NCBI GenBank assembly: GCA_002148405.1
Contig: MUGG01000212.1
Coordinates: 106,868-170,867, forward strand
DNA length: 64,000 bases
Reading direction: 5' to 3'
Source of the DNA: Alkalinema sp. CACIAM 70d
GTDB lineage: Bacteria > Cyanobacteriota > Cyanobacteriia > Leptolyngbyales > Leptolyngbyaceae
A model generated the notes under the pieces. That model was not told the origin of the DNA. It searched no databases and saw only the letters and a program-made list of their open reading frames with translations. Both the position numbers and the translations under genes were made by a program. How positions within the stretch are numbered: position 1 is the stretch's first letter; every line of letters begins with the position of its first letter. Below are positions 35,125-44,008 of this stretch, one piece after another.

Positions 35125-35571
35125 GTGAACCACACATTTCTTATGGAGCCTGGGGTCTGGCTGTTGCAGGGTAGCTGGACAGAGCGGAATAGCCTCCCCA
35201 TTACAGTTAAAGGAAAGGTTCTTGTCAGTTGGAGCCGGGATGAGTGGTTCAACATGGTGATGAGACTGATCTTTGTGGACAGCGATCGCGAACCCATCGA
35301 TTTTCAATATCGAGGCCGCTTTGATATGGGCGATCGGCGCTATACCTTCGTCCTGCAACATAGCGATATGGGCCACGTCGAAGGCGAAGGTTGGCTGGCT
35401 CCAGAATCGATCGTGCAGCACTACCGGGCGATCGGAGATAAGCAACGACGCAGCGGCTTTGAAACGATGTATCGGTTTGGGGACACCCAGTACTATATGT
35501 CCAGCGGCATTCTGTCCGGCCATTACATGACCAGTTCCATGGAAGCCGTCCTGGAACGCCAAGTCAGCTAG
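35125..35571 (+). CDS. Conserved hypothetical protein
   Basis: A 148-residue protein without signal or membrane segment. The start is ambiguous: GTG at 35125, or the ATG at 35143, which gives MEPGVWLLQGSW. It looks like a small beta-barrel: GSWTERNSLPITVKGKVLVS, FQYRGRFDMGDRRYTFVLQHS, VEGEGWLAPESI, then YMSSGILSGHYMTSSMEAVL. I recall similar cyanobacterial proteins of unknown function. It lies 45 bases after anmK, so it may belong to the thrS-anmK unit. Confidence 0.65.
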   Translation: MNHTFLMEPGVWLLQGSWTERNSLPITVKGKVLVSWSRDEWFNMVMRLIFVDSDREPIDFQYRGRFDMGDRRYTFVLQHSDMGHVEGEGWLAPESIVQHYRAIGDKQRRSGFETMYRFGDTQYYMSSGILSGHYMTSSMEAVLERQVS

Positions 35572-35585
35572 TCCCTGATTCAGTC

Positions 35586-35652
35586 ACTCACCTACCCGTC
35601 TACCCACCTACCCATCTATCCAGTTGGGATTTTATTGGCACGCTATTCTCTA
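35586..35652. repeat. Octamer-repeat intergenic element, copy 2
   Basis: About four 8-base units close to CCACCTAC are followed by GGGATTTTATTGGCACGCT and TTCTCTA, matching the order of parts at 2585-2640. It ends at the stop codon of the minus-strand kinase. Confidence 0.55.
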
Positions 35653-38025
35653 GGGAGACGATCGGGACGCAAAGCGGGGCAAGATAACTTGAATCGTCGT
35701 GCCAACGTTGACCTGGCTATGAATTTGAATCTGGCCTCGGTGAATGTCTACAGATTGCTTGACGATCGCCAGCCCCAAGCCGTTACCTGAAATGGATCCT
35801 ACGTTGGTTGCTCGATGGAAGGGTTCAAAGAGACGCGCTTGATCTTCTTTGGGAATCCCAATGCCTTCATCCTGTATGCGTAACATGACCTGACTGGCTG
35901 TCCAACTGAGGTTGACCGTGATCCTTTTAGGAGCCAGGGAATACTTAATCGCGTTAGAAAGTAGATTATTGATAATTTGGCCCAGAAGTCGCTCATCCAT
36001 ATAGACAGGCAGCGTAGTAGTTTCCGGGGTGAGGGAAAATAGGATAGGGTGCTGGTGCCGATCGTTGAGTTGAGCTTCTTCAATCAGGGTTTGGCAGAAA
36101 CTCCGAAGTTCGAGTTCGATCGGATCAAATTTCAGTTTTTTCGCCTCTGCCCGTTCAATAATCAAAATGTCATTGAGCAAATGATTCATATTGAGGGCAG
36201 CGTTCTGAATCCGGTTGATGTGTTCCAGTTGCTTTTTGGGCGATCCGTCGGCGGCGTAGTATTCCAGTAAATCCGCTGATGAGAGAATGGTGCTTAGGGG
36301 GGTGCGAAACTCGTGGGAGGTGGTAGACACAAAGCGAGATTTTAATTCGCTGAGTTCCCGTTCTTTCACCAGGGCGATCTTCATGTCCGCCTCGGCCCGT
36401 TTCCGTTCAGTAATATCCCGCTGGATCCCCACCCAGTAGTGATAACGCCCGGTTTGATCGGCGACGGGAAAAATGCTGAGCTCTACCCAAATTTCCGACC
36501 CGTCCTTGCGATAGTTAATCACTTCAACCAAGACTGATTTCCATTGGCGTAACGCCGATCGAATGTGTTCCAATGTGTGCAAATCGGTTTTCGGGCCTTG
36601 GAGAATGCGGGGCGTTTTACCAATGACATCCTCCGGCTCATAACCCATCATGCGGGTAAAGGCACGATTGACATAGATGATGTGGGGGCCGGGGAGTTTC
36701 ACCGGTTCTGCTTCTGTGATGACCACTGCGTCATTGGCGTTGACGATCACAGATTCTAAAAGACGTAGCCAGCTTTCCTGTTTTTGCCGATCGGTAATAT
36801 CCTCCGCAATTCCCGCGACACGGTAGACTTTGCCTGCCTCATTGCGCACAGGGAACGCTCGGGTTAACAGATCGCGCTCAGTTCCATCAGGCCGTAGGAT
36901 CCGACAAACGACTTCCGTGATCTGGCCTCGCCGGGATTGTTTACTGGCTTGGAGCACTGCCGCCCGATCGGGCAACGTTACACTCTCTAACCAGTCCTGC
37001 CACTGCTTTCTGTAGCAGGCTTCACGGGTTTCACCCAACACTGATTCGCAGGCGGGACTCATGTAAATTAACTGCTTGTCTTCAACGGAATACATCCAAA
37101 AGAGTTGTTGAATATTTTCCGCTAATTGGCGAAACCGCTCCTCGCTTTCTCGTAAACCCGCTTCTGCTTGGTTCCGGGCTTGTACAGTTTTGGCCATGTC
37201 TGTCATATTGCGGAAGCAGACAGACAATCCGATTTCGGACGGATAAGCGTGCACTGTATAGCAGTGATCATCAATTGAGTACTCAATGCCTTCCTGAGGG
37301 GTGCCCATTTCCATGGCCCGTCGCAAACAATGACCCACAGGCAACTGGTCAAAGTTAGGACAAGCTTGCCACAGCACTTGTCCCATTACAGCCGTAGCGG
37401 GTTGGCGTAGAATCCGCGCGGCTTCTGGGTTGAGATAGGTCAAACGCCACTGGCGATCGAGCATGAGGACGCCATCTGTCATACTCTGCACAAAGTGAAG
37501 GATTTGCGCCTGGGCTAGTTCTGGAGGGCGAGGGTCTGGGGTCAGGATGGGACGCCCCACAACCTGAATTTCTGCAATTTCGCCTAAATTGTCCGCAATG
37601 GCTTGTAAAGTCCAACGCCATGAATGCTGCGATTTCAACACCTGCCATTGGGGAAAATTGCTAGGGCCCCTTTCAGTATCTAGCGTGTTAGGAGGAGTCC
37701 ATTCTGCTTCTACGACCCAACACTGAGATCCCATCTGAGCTAAGAGAATTTGAAACTGTTCCGCCAAGGTGGGATAGTTGGCCGGTTGCTGTAAAAGGTG
37801 GAGTAAGTTGTTGCCAATCGCTTCTGCCCGTGGGATTTGCAAAAAGTCACAGAAAGCAGCATTGGCAAAAGTGAGGCTTCCATCCTGGAGGCAGCACCCA
37901 ACTAAATCAGAACTATGATGGATTAAGGTATTGACTAAGGCTTGGTATCGGGCTTCACTCATCTGTGATGACTTCTGCGATGGGGGGGATAGTCGGGAGA
38001 TAACCCTAGCCTCGTCTTGCATCAT
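35650..38025 (-). CDS. Soluble multi-PAS sensor histidine kinase
   Basis: A 791-residue kinase with no membrane helix. Four PAS modules are visible at about residues 25-140, 175-265, 285-410 and 415-540, the last two with PAC ends. Then comes HisKA with TTSHEFRTPLST (His about 571), an N-box NNLLSNAIKYS and G-boxes DEGIGI and GNGLGLAIVKQS. The fourth PAS resembles LOV in GKTPRILQGPKTD but has Pro where the photo-active Cys would be, so it should not bind flavin covalently. It is transcribed just downstream of the receiver-kinase gene on the same strand (118-base gap) and may signal with it. Confidence 0.92.
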   Translation of the reverse strand: MMQDEARVISRLSPPSQKSSQMSEARYQALVNTLIHHSSDLVGCCLQDGSLTFANAAFCDFLQIPRAEAIGNNLLHLLQQPANYPTLAEQFQILLAQMGSQCWVVEAEWTPPNTLDTERGPSNFPQWQVLKSQHSWRWTLQAIADNLGEIAEIQVVGRPILTPDPRPPELAQAQILHFVQSMTDGVLMLDRQWRLTYLNPEAARILRQPATAVMGQVLWQACPNFDQLPVGHCLRRAMEMGTPQEGIEYSIDDHCYTVHAYPSEIGLSVCFRNMTDMAKTVQARNQAEAGLRESEERFRQLAENIQQLFWMYSVEDKQLIYMSPACESVLGETREACYRKQWQDWLESVTLPDRAAVLQASKQSRRGQITEVVCRILRPDGTERDLLTRAFPVRNEAGKVYRVAGIAEDITDRQKQESWLRLLESVIVNANDAVVITEAEPVKLPGPHIIYVNRAFTRMMGYEPEDVIGKTPRILQGPKTDLHTLEHIRSALRQWKSVLVEVINYRKDGSEIWVELSIFPVADQTGRYHYWVGIQRDITERKRAEADMKIALVKERELSELKSRFVSTTSHEFRTPLSTILSSADLLEYYAADGSPKKQLEHINRIQNAALNMNHLLNDILIIERAEAKKLKFDPIELELRSFCQTLIEEAQLNDRHQHPILFSLTPETTTLPVYMDERLLGQIINNLLSNAIKYSLAPKRITVNLSWTASQVMLRIQDEGIGIPKEDQARLFEPFHRATNVGSISGNGLGLAIVKQSVDIHRGQIQIHSQVNVGTTIQVILPRFASRSSP

Positions 38026-38143
38026 AGGGGAGAGACAATTGCGTTAAGGGAGTAATTGTTCAAAGCTGACCAAGGATGGGCGAAGATCCTTGCGCGGATC
38101 ATAGGCAGATATCCTATGCGGATATCGTATTATTGTGCAGGGT

Positions 38144-39364
38144 TTATGGGTTTGCCACAATGGTGCAAGGTAAACTGACGTAAAAAGTTGTCCAGCCTTG
38201 GCTACTTTGTACCGAAATTTCTCCATTAGCTTGTTTGACTAGCGATTGAACTAAGGCAAGGCCCAGTCCAGACCCTTTAGGGGACGAATCGCTGTGGGTT
38301 TTGGGAAAGCCGATGAGGGAAGGGGTCGCACGGTAGAAGCGATCGAAGATTTTGGTTAAGTCAGATGCTGGAATTTCGGCGGAGTTTTTCAGCGTGATTC
38401 GGACATTGGGTGGCGTGGTAGGGGGCATTTCTAGCTTGAGGCGAATGCTTCCTCCCGATGGGGTGTATTTGCAAGCATTGTGCAGCAGTTCCACCAGCAC
38501 CCGATGGAGCGTAATCTCATTGATATCGATGCGAGCAAGGGAGGGTGGCAGCTCAAAGGTAAGGATCTGCTGATTCACTTGAGCTTGGACTTCAAAAGCG
38601 GCGATTCGTTGCTGAACCCAAGGTTGTAAATCCAGAATTGTGGTAGACAGTTCTACCTCGGCAGTGCTTGCAACGTATTGATCGAGCAACTGTTCAATTA
38701 AGTGATCGCCCTGTTCACAGGCTAATTGCGCTACGTTGAGATACTGCCGCCAGCGATCGGGAATCATTTCCATCATCCGCAGGGCCATGCGAATCGTCGT
38801 TAAAGGTGCGCGTAGGTCATGACTGATGGCGCTGACCCAATCTTGGGTTGCGGCAGCATCAAATGCGGCAGTGTCAGATGTGGTGTCAGACGTGGTGGGG
38901 GTAGTAGACGTGGCGGTATCAGACGTGACGGTATCAGACGGGGTGGTATCAGAGGAGACATAGGGGGGGAATGCCACCGATGGGGGTTGGCTGCAAGCTT
39001 GATGTTTCTTCAGTCTTGCAGCGATCGCTTCCAATAGTTCAACGCGCCGAAATGGTTTAGTGAGGTAGTCGTCTGCACCGAGATTCATACCATGGCGCAC
39101 ATCAGAACGATCGGTTTTGGCACTTAAGAAGACAAAGGGAATGGCAGCGGTTGTCGGATCACGACGCAGTTCCTGCAAAACCGCATAGCCATCGCCATTA
39201 CTCATTTTGATGTCACACAGAACGAGGTCTGGATGATATTGACGAATCATTTTCAGGCCTGTAGCACCATTGCTGGCGTCGATCGGTTCAAAGCCGCCGG
39301 AGTCGAGAATTTCTACGATATTCGATCGAACATCTTCTTCGTCTTCAATCACCATGATCCGCAT
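38144..39364 (-). CDS. Receiver-first histidine kinase (REC-HisKA-HATPase)
   Basis: A 406-residue protein with a receiver at the N-terminus (acidic ED at 7-8, Asp51 in VLCDIKMSNGDG, Lys in DYLTKPF). A linker made almost only of Ser, Thr, Asp and Ala follows. The HisKA helix with AISHDLRAPLTT (His182) and an HATPase with ELLHNACKYTPSGG and GSGLGLALVQSL complete it. The order is the reverse of usual hybrid kinases: the receiver can gate the kinase, as in cyanobacterial REC-HK proteins. The linker comes from imperfect repeats at about 38868-38962. It probably works with the multi-PAS kinase encoded next to it. Confidence 0.92.
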   Translation of the reverse strand: MRIMVIEDEEDVRSNIVEILDSGGFEPIDASNGATGLKMIRQYHPDLVLCDIKMSNGDGYAVLQELRRDPTTAAIPFVFLSAKTDRSDVRHGMNLGADDYLTKPFRRVELLEAIAARLKKHQACSQPPSVAFPPYVSSDTTPSDTVTSDTATSTTPTTSDTTSDTAAFDAAATQDWVSAISHDLRAPLTTIRMALRMMEMIPDRWRQYLNVAQLACEQGDHLIEQLLDQYVASTAEVELSTTILDLQPWVQQRIAAFEVQAQVNQQILTFELPPSLARIDINEITLHRVLVELLHNACKYTPSGGSIRLKLEMPPTTPPNVRITLKNSAEIPASDLTKIFDRFYRATPSLIGFPKTHSDSSPKGSGLGLALVQSLVKQANGEISVQSSQGWTTFYVSLPCTIVANP

Positions 39365-40422
39365 AATTGCCCCAACCCCCTGTTGATGATACTGCCTTTA
39401 ACCGCTTGAAACTTTACGTCCACCCTGTCAAAAAGGAGCAAGAGGAGACCTCTAAATTGATCGATCAAACCTGAACACTCCCTCGATCGATCACTCCTCA
39501 ATTATTTTCACCGATCAATTTTCCTCGATCAACCCTGCATCAAAATACATAACACAAGCAACTCACGAGTCACACAATTTAAGAGTCTTTAAGTCGTGGA
39601 ATATACATTTAAGACACGATTAACTTGTAGAATGCACAGATGAAATCACTATAACTATATAATTTCTATTGAGAATTTCTAGAGAGATTAACTAAAGTGA
39701 AAGGGCTGAATAAAAATGTAATTCAGTCTGAATCGAAAATTGTGAAAATTGAATTTAACAGGTTTTCAACTGTTTGAGAGTGGTAGTGAATTGCTACTAG
39801 AATCACCTCTCTGCTGACTTTTAAATGAGTCATTCAGTAGGTAATGACTATTATAAATGGAGAGAGAAGTTAACTGTTTAGGAAAGCACTAAGATTCTGC
39901 AAATGATTGTAAGAAATACGTAAGGTTTAATCAAACTTGAGAAACTATACGGTAGACCATACAGATTACACCGTAGATCACGTAACCGCTGTAGACGGAT
40001 ACTCTTTGAATATAGAGATGTTTGAACGGGGATATTTTAAAGAAAGTAGTGGGTGGTATCAGTGGATTTATCTATTGCCATAACAAAAATCTAGAAATTA
40101 GTAGGAGGAATACCCTTAAATAGGGGCAGGGGTATTACAGATTTAATACTTCCTTTAAAACTGTCTAAGTGTAGAAGGAACGTTGTGGTTTTTGTAAAGC
40201 GTTACTAATATTTAGGTTGATTTCGTTATTCTAATGGTGACAAAGGGAAAACTTTGTCTATTCTTGAATGTCAGTTTCTTGGCATTGGTCTCCTAGCCGG
40301 TTTTTCTAGGGATTGAGGCAAAGAAACGTCTGGGGGAACAATGCTAAAGAGTTCTTGTGTTTTTCTGTTGGGCTAAAGAAAGGATCGTTATATTTTATAC
40401 AGATTGGAACGATTTCATCATC
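39365..40422. other. AT-rich 1.06-kb spacer
   Basis: Markedly more AT-rich than its surroundings. I see several CGATCGATCA-like words at 39459-39535 but no open frame with start context and no clear hairpin. It contains the divergent promoters of the receiver-kinase gene and the small gene at 40423. A non-coding RNA cannot be excluded. Confidence 0.5.
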
Positions 40423-40704
40423 ATGGCTTTGAGATTAGCAAATGGATCGGATTGTATTTTTTTTCAATTTTGGTTGGACGATCGCGTCCATGATGGGGTG
40501 AATTGTCAGGGTGAAATATTCGTGAAGTTACAGATATTTCCGCTCCATAGAAAAGATCAAGCCTATGAACTTGGCAGTCAGCTATCGGATGAAGATTACT
40601 CCGTAGTCATCGTGAGGATGCTGGATGCTTATATGGTCGGATTGGCCATGCAGGGGGAAGAATGGCAGCAGCAGGGGCTCCAAAAACTGTTGCAAAATGC
40701 CTGA
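40423..40704 (+). CDS. Small hypothetical protein
   Basis: A 93-residue soluble protein starting MALRLANGSDCIFFQFWLDD. I chose the ATG at 40423; an upstream in-frame start at 40357 adds hydrophobic sequence without family look. It has two short beta strands, a VNCQGEIFVKLQIFPLHRKD segment and a C-terminal helical part (SVVIVRMLDAYMVGLAMQGEEW). No motif I know. Reality is supported by length and a regular amphipathic pattern only. Confidence 0.45.
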   Translation: MALRLANGSDCIFFQFWLDDRVHDGVNCQGEIFVKLQIFPLHRKDQAYELGSQLSDEDYSVVIVRMLDAYMVGLAMQGEEWQQQGLQKLLQNA

Positions 40705-40920
40705 ATCATGCCTAAATTGCTTAAGTTTACGCTCTAATTCGCTGTAAATTCCTTGGGAGAAATTTAATTTCAGGTTATTGCAATACGATCGGTCTGGAGA
40801 GGCAGCGTGGTTGTGACTAGGATCCAACTGTTTCCAATGCAGAATGGCCTAAGTTAGACTGCTGAAGGCAAAGACTATCTAGATTCCCTAGACTCCCTAG
40901 ACGATTGGATGGAAGTGAAC

Positions 40921-42153
40921 ATGCAAACTTATGATGTGGTGGTGTGTGGAGCAGGGCCTGCGGGGGCGATGGCGGCGGCGGAAGCGGCTCGATCGGGCCT
41001 GAAGGTTGCTCTCCTGGAAAAGCAATTTTTGCCGCGTCATAAAACCTGTGGCGGCGGGATGCCCATGACGCTCCAGAAATTTCTCTGGGACTTGGCACCG
41101 GAAGCGTTTGTAGAGTCGAATGTGACGCACATGCGCCATACCTGGAATTTTGCTGATTCCTATCTGGGAGCCATCAATCCAGACGGAGTTTTGCCCAAGT
41201 TATCACTCTGGATGGTGCAGCGATCGATTTTTGATCAGGCCCTGGCGCAACGGGCTGTTCGGGCTGGGGCAGAACTGCGGGATGGCTTGGCGGTACGATC
41301 GGTGATTCCTGAGGCTGATGGGGTCGTCGTGCAAGCCCAGGGAATCAAAACTGGGGCGGACTTTACAGCCAAGGCTCGCTATGTGATCGGAGCTGATGGA
41401 GCCAATGGAGTCGTGGTTAAATCCACCCAACTGCGCCAAAAACGTGCAATCGCGATCGCCCTGGAAGTTGAGCATCCCCATACTTGGAATACGGGCGTTT
41501 CTGCTGGGCATGCTGATCTACGACCTGAAGTGGTGCATTTAGAGTATGGTGCGGTTAAGCAGGGCTATGCTTGGATTTTTCCGAAGGGCGATCACTTGAA
41601 TGTGGGAGCAGGACTGTTTCGACCAGGTAAGCTTGATCCTCGCCGCGATCCCACCGTGCGGGCAGAACTGCAACAGACGATTTGTGACTATTTGACGGCG
41701 GTGGGTGTGGCCTACAATCGATCGCAATTGCGCTTCCATGGCCATCCCTTGCCCACCTGGTCTGGCAAGGAACCCTTGCATGAAGGACGGATCCTGTTAG
41801 TGGGGGATGCTGCGGGCTTAGTGAATCCTTTGTTTGGGGATGGCATTTTGCACGCGGTCAAAAGTGGCCATATTGCAGGTCAATGTTTGGCGGAGGATGC
41901 GGCGCAGGACTATACTCAACGGATTCATCGGGAGTTTGCGGGAAATTTTGATGCAGCACTGGCTTTGGCCAAGGTGTTCTATCAATGGCCAGGGATTTGC
42001 TACAAGTATGGCGTGAAATACGAACGCAGTACGCGCCTTGCAACGCAACTGCTCTGTGATGAGTTGCACTTTACGGAAATGACAGAACGGGCTATGAATC
42101 GCCTGAAACGATCGGTAGGTCAGCACTTTTTCCCAGCTTGGAATGAGTCCTAA
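40921..42153 (+). CDS. Geranylgeranyl reductase-family FAD-dependent oxidoreductase
   Basis: A 410-residue flavoprotein from the ATG at 40921; an in-frame ATG at 40909 adds four residues. The FAD dinucleotide motif VVVCGAGPAGAMAAAEAA opens the protein. The family segment KTCGGGMP follows at about 45-52, and the second FAD site is ILLVGDAAGLVNPLFGDGI. Family members reduce isoprenoid double bonds (ChlP) or act as related hydroxylases and reductases. It looks like a ChlP paralogue rather than ChlP itself, judged from memory. It is convergent with the phosphatase-superfamily gene. Confidence 0.87.
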   Translation: MQTYDVVVCGAGPAGAMAAAEAARSGLKVALLEKQFLPRHKTCGGGMPMTLQKFLWDLAPEAFVESNVTHMRHTWNFADSYLGAINPDGVLPKLSLWMVQRSIFDQALAQRAVRAGAELRDGLAVRSVIPEADGVVVQAQGIKTGADFTAKARYVIGADGANGVVVKSTQLRQKRAIAIALEVEHPHTWNTGVSAGHADLRPEVVHLEYGAVKQGYAWIFPKGDHLNVGAGLFRPGKLDPRRDPTVRAELQQTICDYLTAVGVAYNRSQLRFHGHPLPTWSGKEPLHEGRILLVGDAAGLVNPLFGDGILHAVKSGHIAGQCLAEDAAQDYTQRIHREFAGNFDAALALAKVFYQWPGICYKYGVKYERSTRLATQLLCDELHFTEMTERAMNRLKRSVGQHFFPAWNES

Positions 42154-42179
42154 CGGCTAATTATTAATGCTAAAGCAAA

Positions 42180-42203
42180 TGCCCCGAACAAACGATCGGG
42201 GCA
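42180..42203. terminator. Hairpin between convergent genes
   Basis: TGCCCCGA and TCGGGGCA form a perfect 8-bp stem with an 8-base loop, 27 bases after the flavoprotein stop. No strong T run, so probably a weak bidirectional terminator. Confidence 0.5.
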
Positions 42204-42253
42204 ATCCTATATCAGCTTATTGAATCTTCTAGGAGTGGTATTAAGCAGATCTC

Positions 42254-43672
42254 CTAGGCCACTAATTGGAATGGGGAATTCATATAGGTTGGAATCGGAA
42301 CGGAATAATTTTCCAAAACACTAGGCGCAATATCTAAGGTTGAAATTTTAGTCCGTTGGGTAGGCGTTGGGGATGTCTGTTTGGGATCGTAGGTGAACAG
42401 GATCCCTTCAGGAATGTGATCGCCCGTGAGATAGACGCCATCTTCGTGGGGAACGCTGGCAAGGCCCATTTCCGCAAAGGATCGTGGCTGCCCTTCTACG
42501 TGAATCACTTCCGGGCCAGTGTAGTTTTGGAAATACTTGAAGCAGAATTCAAAGAAGCCTTCTTCTAGTTCTTGGGCAAAGGGTTGGTTGTTGATGGCTA
42601 AGGTTCCGACTTTTTGCCGTAGACAGTCCTGTTTGTCAGGATTGACTGCGACGTTGAAAATGGGAGCCATAGCGGGACGTTCTTCGTAATCTTTGGGATT
42701 AAGCCCGAGTTGTCCCATAAAGCGGGTAAAGTCCACAATGCCCACGCAGGAGGAGACGTGTTCGGCTTTGAAGGCGGCTTGGCCCATGCTAGAAACGACT
42801 AATAGAACATATTCGGGATTGCGATCGACGAAGGCAATCAGGCGACCCAGAAGTTCATCGGCTTTCTGCATGGCAAAGTCGATTTCATGGCGAAATTGAT
42901 TGATCCATGCGTCCTTGAGATTGAATACCTTATAGTCTTCAGGAAAGGCCGCTGCCCAATAACGGTGCATGTTGGCGGCGACGTGGTTGGTGAAGAAGGT
43001 GGCGAAGTCGGGTTTGGTTTTCTGTAATTGCTTCAGGAAGATATCGAAGCTCAGTAGGGTTTGGTAGGTACGACGACGGGTTTTAACGGTGGGATCTTTC
43101 CGTTCTGCTAAGAGTTGCTGCCCAATTTGCCCGATCGTGTTGGAGGTGAGACCGAGTTGGGGCAGGGCGGGTAGTAGCTTGAGTGCCCCGGATACATCAA
43201 TTTTTTTCGAGACGTTGCGGGCCGATGCGCGGGACATGGACAGGTTAAACGCCTGAAACGCTTCTAGGGGTTGGGGATAGGCAGTGCTTTCTGCGGCGAA
43301 AACATCAGGCAAATAAAAAGCGTAGTCTTGGATGGTGTCGGTAACGGGAAAGGTGAAGAAGGATCCGCACACGCCGACTTTGACGCCTTGGGAGGCCAGG
43401 ATTTGCCACAGGGGGGGATAGGCGCGGTTGACTTCATCGAGTTCTTGGCCGAAGTTGGTTAAGCCATGCCGATCGTTGTTGACGCCACGATGCACGGTGG
43501 GCCAGGTTTTGGTTGGTGAAAGTTCCCCGGAGTCGGCTGCGTAGGTTTTGTATTGCTGAGCTTTGGTCAGCATTTTTGCCAAGTGGGATTGGGGACGGGT
43601 TTGACAAAAATGATCGACCAGTTTGTAAGGAACTTCGTTCAACTCAAACAGAATAATTTTTCGGCCTGACAT
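42254..43672 (-). CDS. Alkaline-phosphatase superfamily phosphodiesterase/hydrolase
   Basis: A 472-residue protein of the alkaline phosphatase/nucleotide pyrophosphatase-like superfamily. It opens IILFELNEVPYKLVDHF with the first metal Asp/Glu position changed to E-x-N. The likely nucleophile is in SPTKTWPTVHRGVNNDRHG (Thr or Ser). FFTNHVAANMHRYW and GVYLTGDHIPEG supply candidate metal His/Asp. No signal peptide is seen. Such proteins are often tied to surface glycan or lipid phosphoester metabolism. The substrate is unknown. Confidence 0.75.
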   Translation of the reverse strand: MSGRKIILFELNEVPYKLVDHFCQTRPQSHLAKMLTKAQQYKTYAADSGELSPTKTWPTVHRGVNNDRHGLTNFGQELDEVNRAYPPLWQILASQGVKVGVCGSFFTFPVTDTIQDYAFYLPDVFAAESTAYPQPLEAFQAFNLSMSRASARNVSKKIDVSGALKLLPALPQLGLTSNTIGQIGQQLLAERKDPTVKTRRRTYQTLLSFDIFLKQLQKTKPDFATFFTNHVAANMHRYWAAAFPEDYKVFNLKDAWINQFRHEIDFAMQKADELLGRLIAFVDRNPEYVLLVVSSMGQAAFKAEHVSSCVGIVDFTRFMGQLGLNPKDYEERPAMAPIFNVAVNPDKQDCLRQKVGTLAINNQPFAQELEEGFFEFCFKYFQNYTGPEVIHVEGQPRSFAEMGLASVPHEDGVYLTGDHIPEGILFTYDPKQTSPTPTQRTKISTLDIAPSVLENYSVPIPTYMNSPFQLVA

Positions 43673-44008
43673 GGTACTTCGATCTCTTCTAAACTGTCAC
43701 AATGTACTGACGAATGCCTCAGCATCGGACTGGGTTGGAGTCAAGCTGAGGGAGGGGGATTAACAGGTGCTTTTTGAATGATTCTACCGAACGAATTTTA
43801 AAGATCTGGTGAAATTGCCCAAGCTTCATGGGAACTACACGCAAACTCCTAGGTTTGTCATCATTGTCATAAAATTTAAGCTTTCTGGGCTTCGGGATTA
43901 ATGGCGAGGTTTGCTCTGGACAGTCTACGATCGCAGTTTTTCTACGGAAGAAGTAAGCTTTAGATTGATTGATGCTATCTCGCATCCCGTAAAAAACTGG
44001 ATAGGCTC
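43673..44008. other. 336-base spacer
   Basis: Upstream of the phosphatase-like gene and downstream of the P450 gene. A minus-strand open frame of 88 codons (43719-43985) has no ribosome site, membrane pattern or recognisable motif, and I do not call it. No other structure seen. Confidence 0.5.

Noticed and set aside
36565..36760. The fourth PAS of the multi-PAS kinase as a LOV photoreceptor.
   Set aside because: The segment reads GKTPRILQG; the cysteine needed for flavin adduct formation is absent.
43719..43985. An 88-codon minus-strand frame between the phosphatase-like gene and the P450.
   Set aside because: No ribosome site, family sequence or regular secondary-structure pattern.
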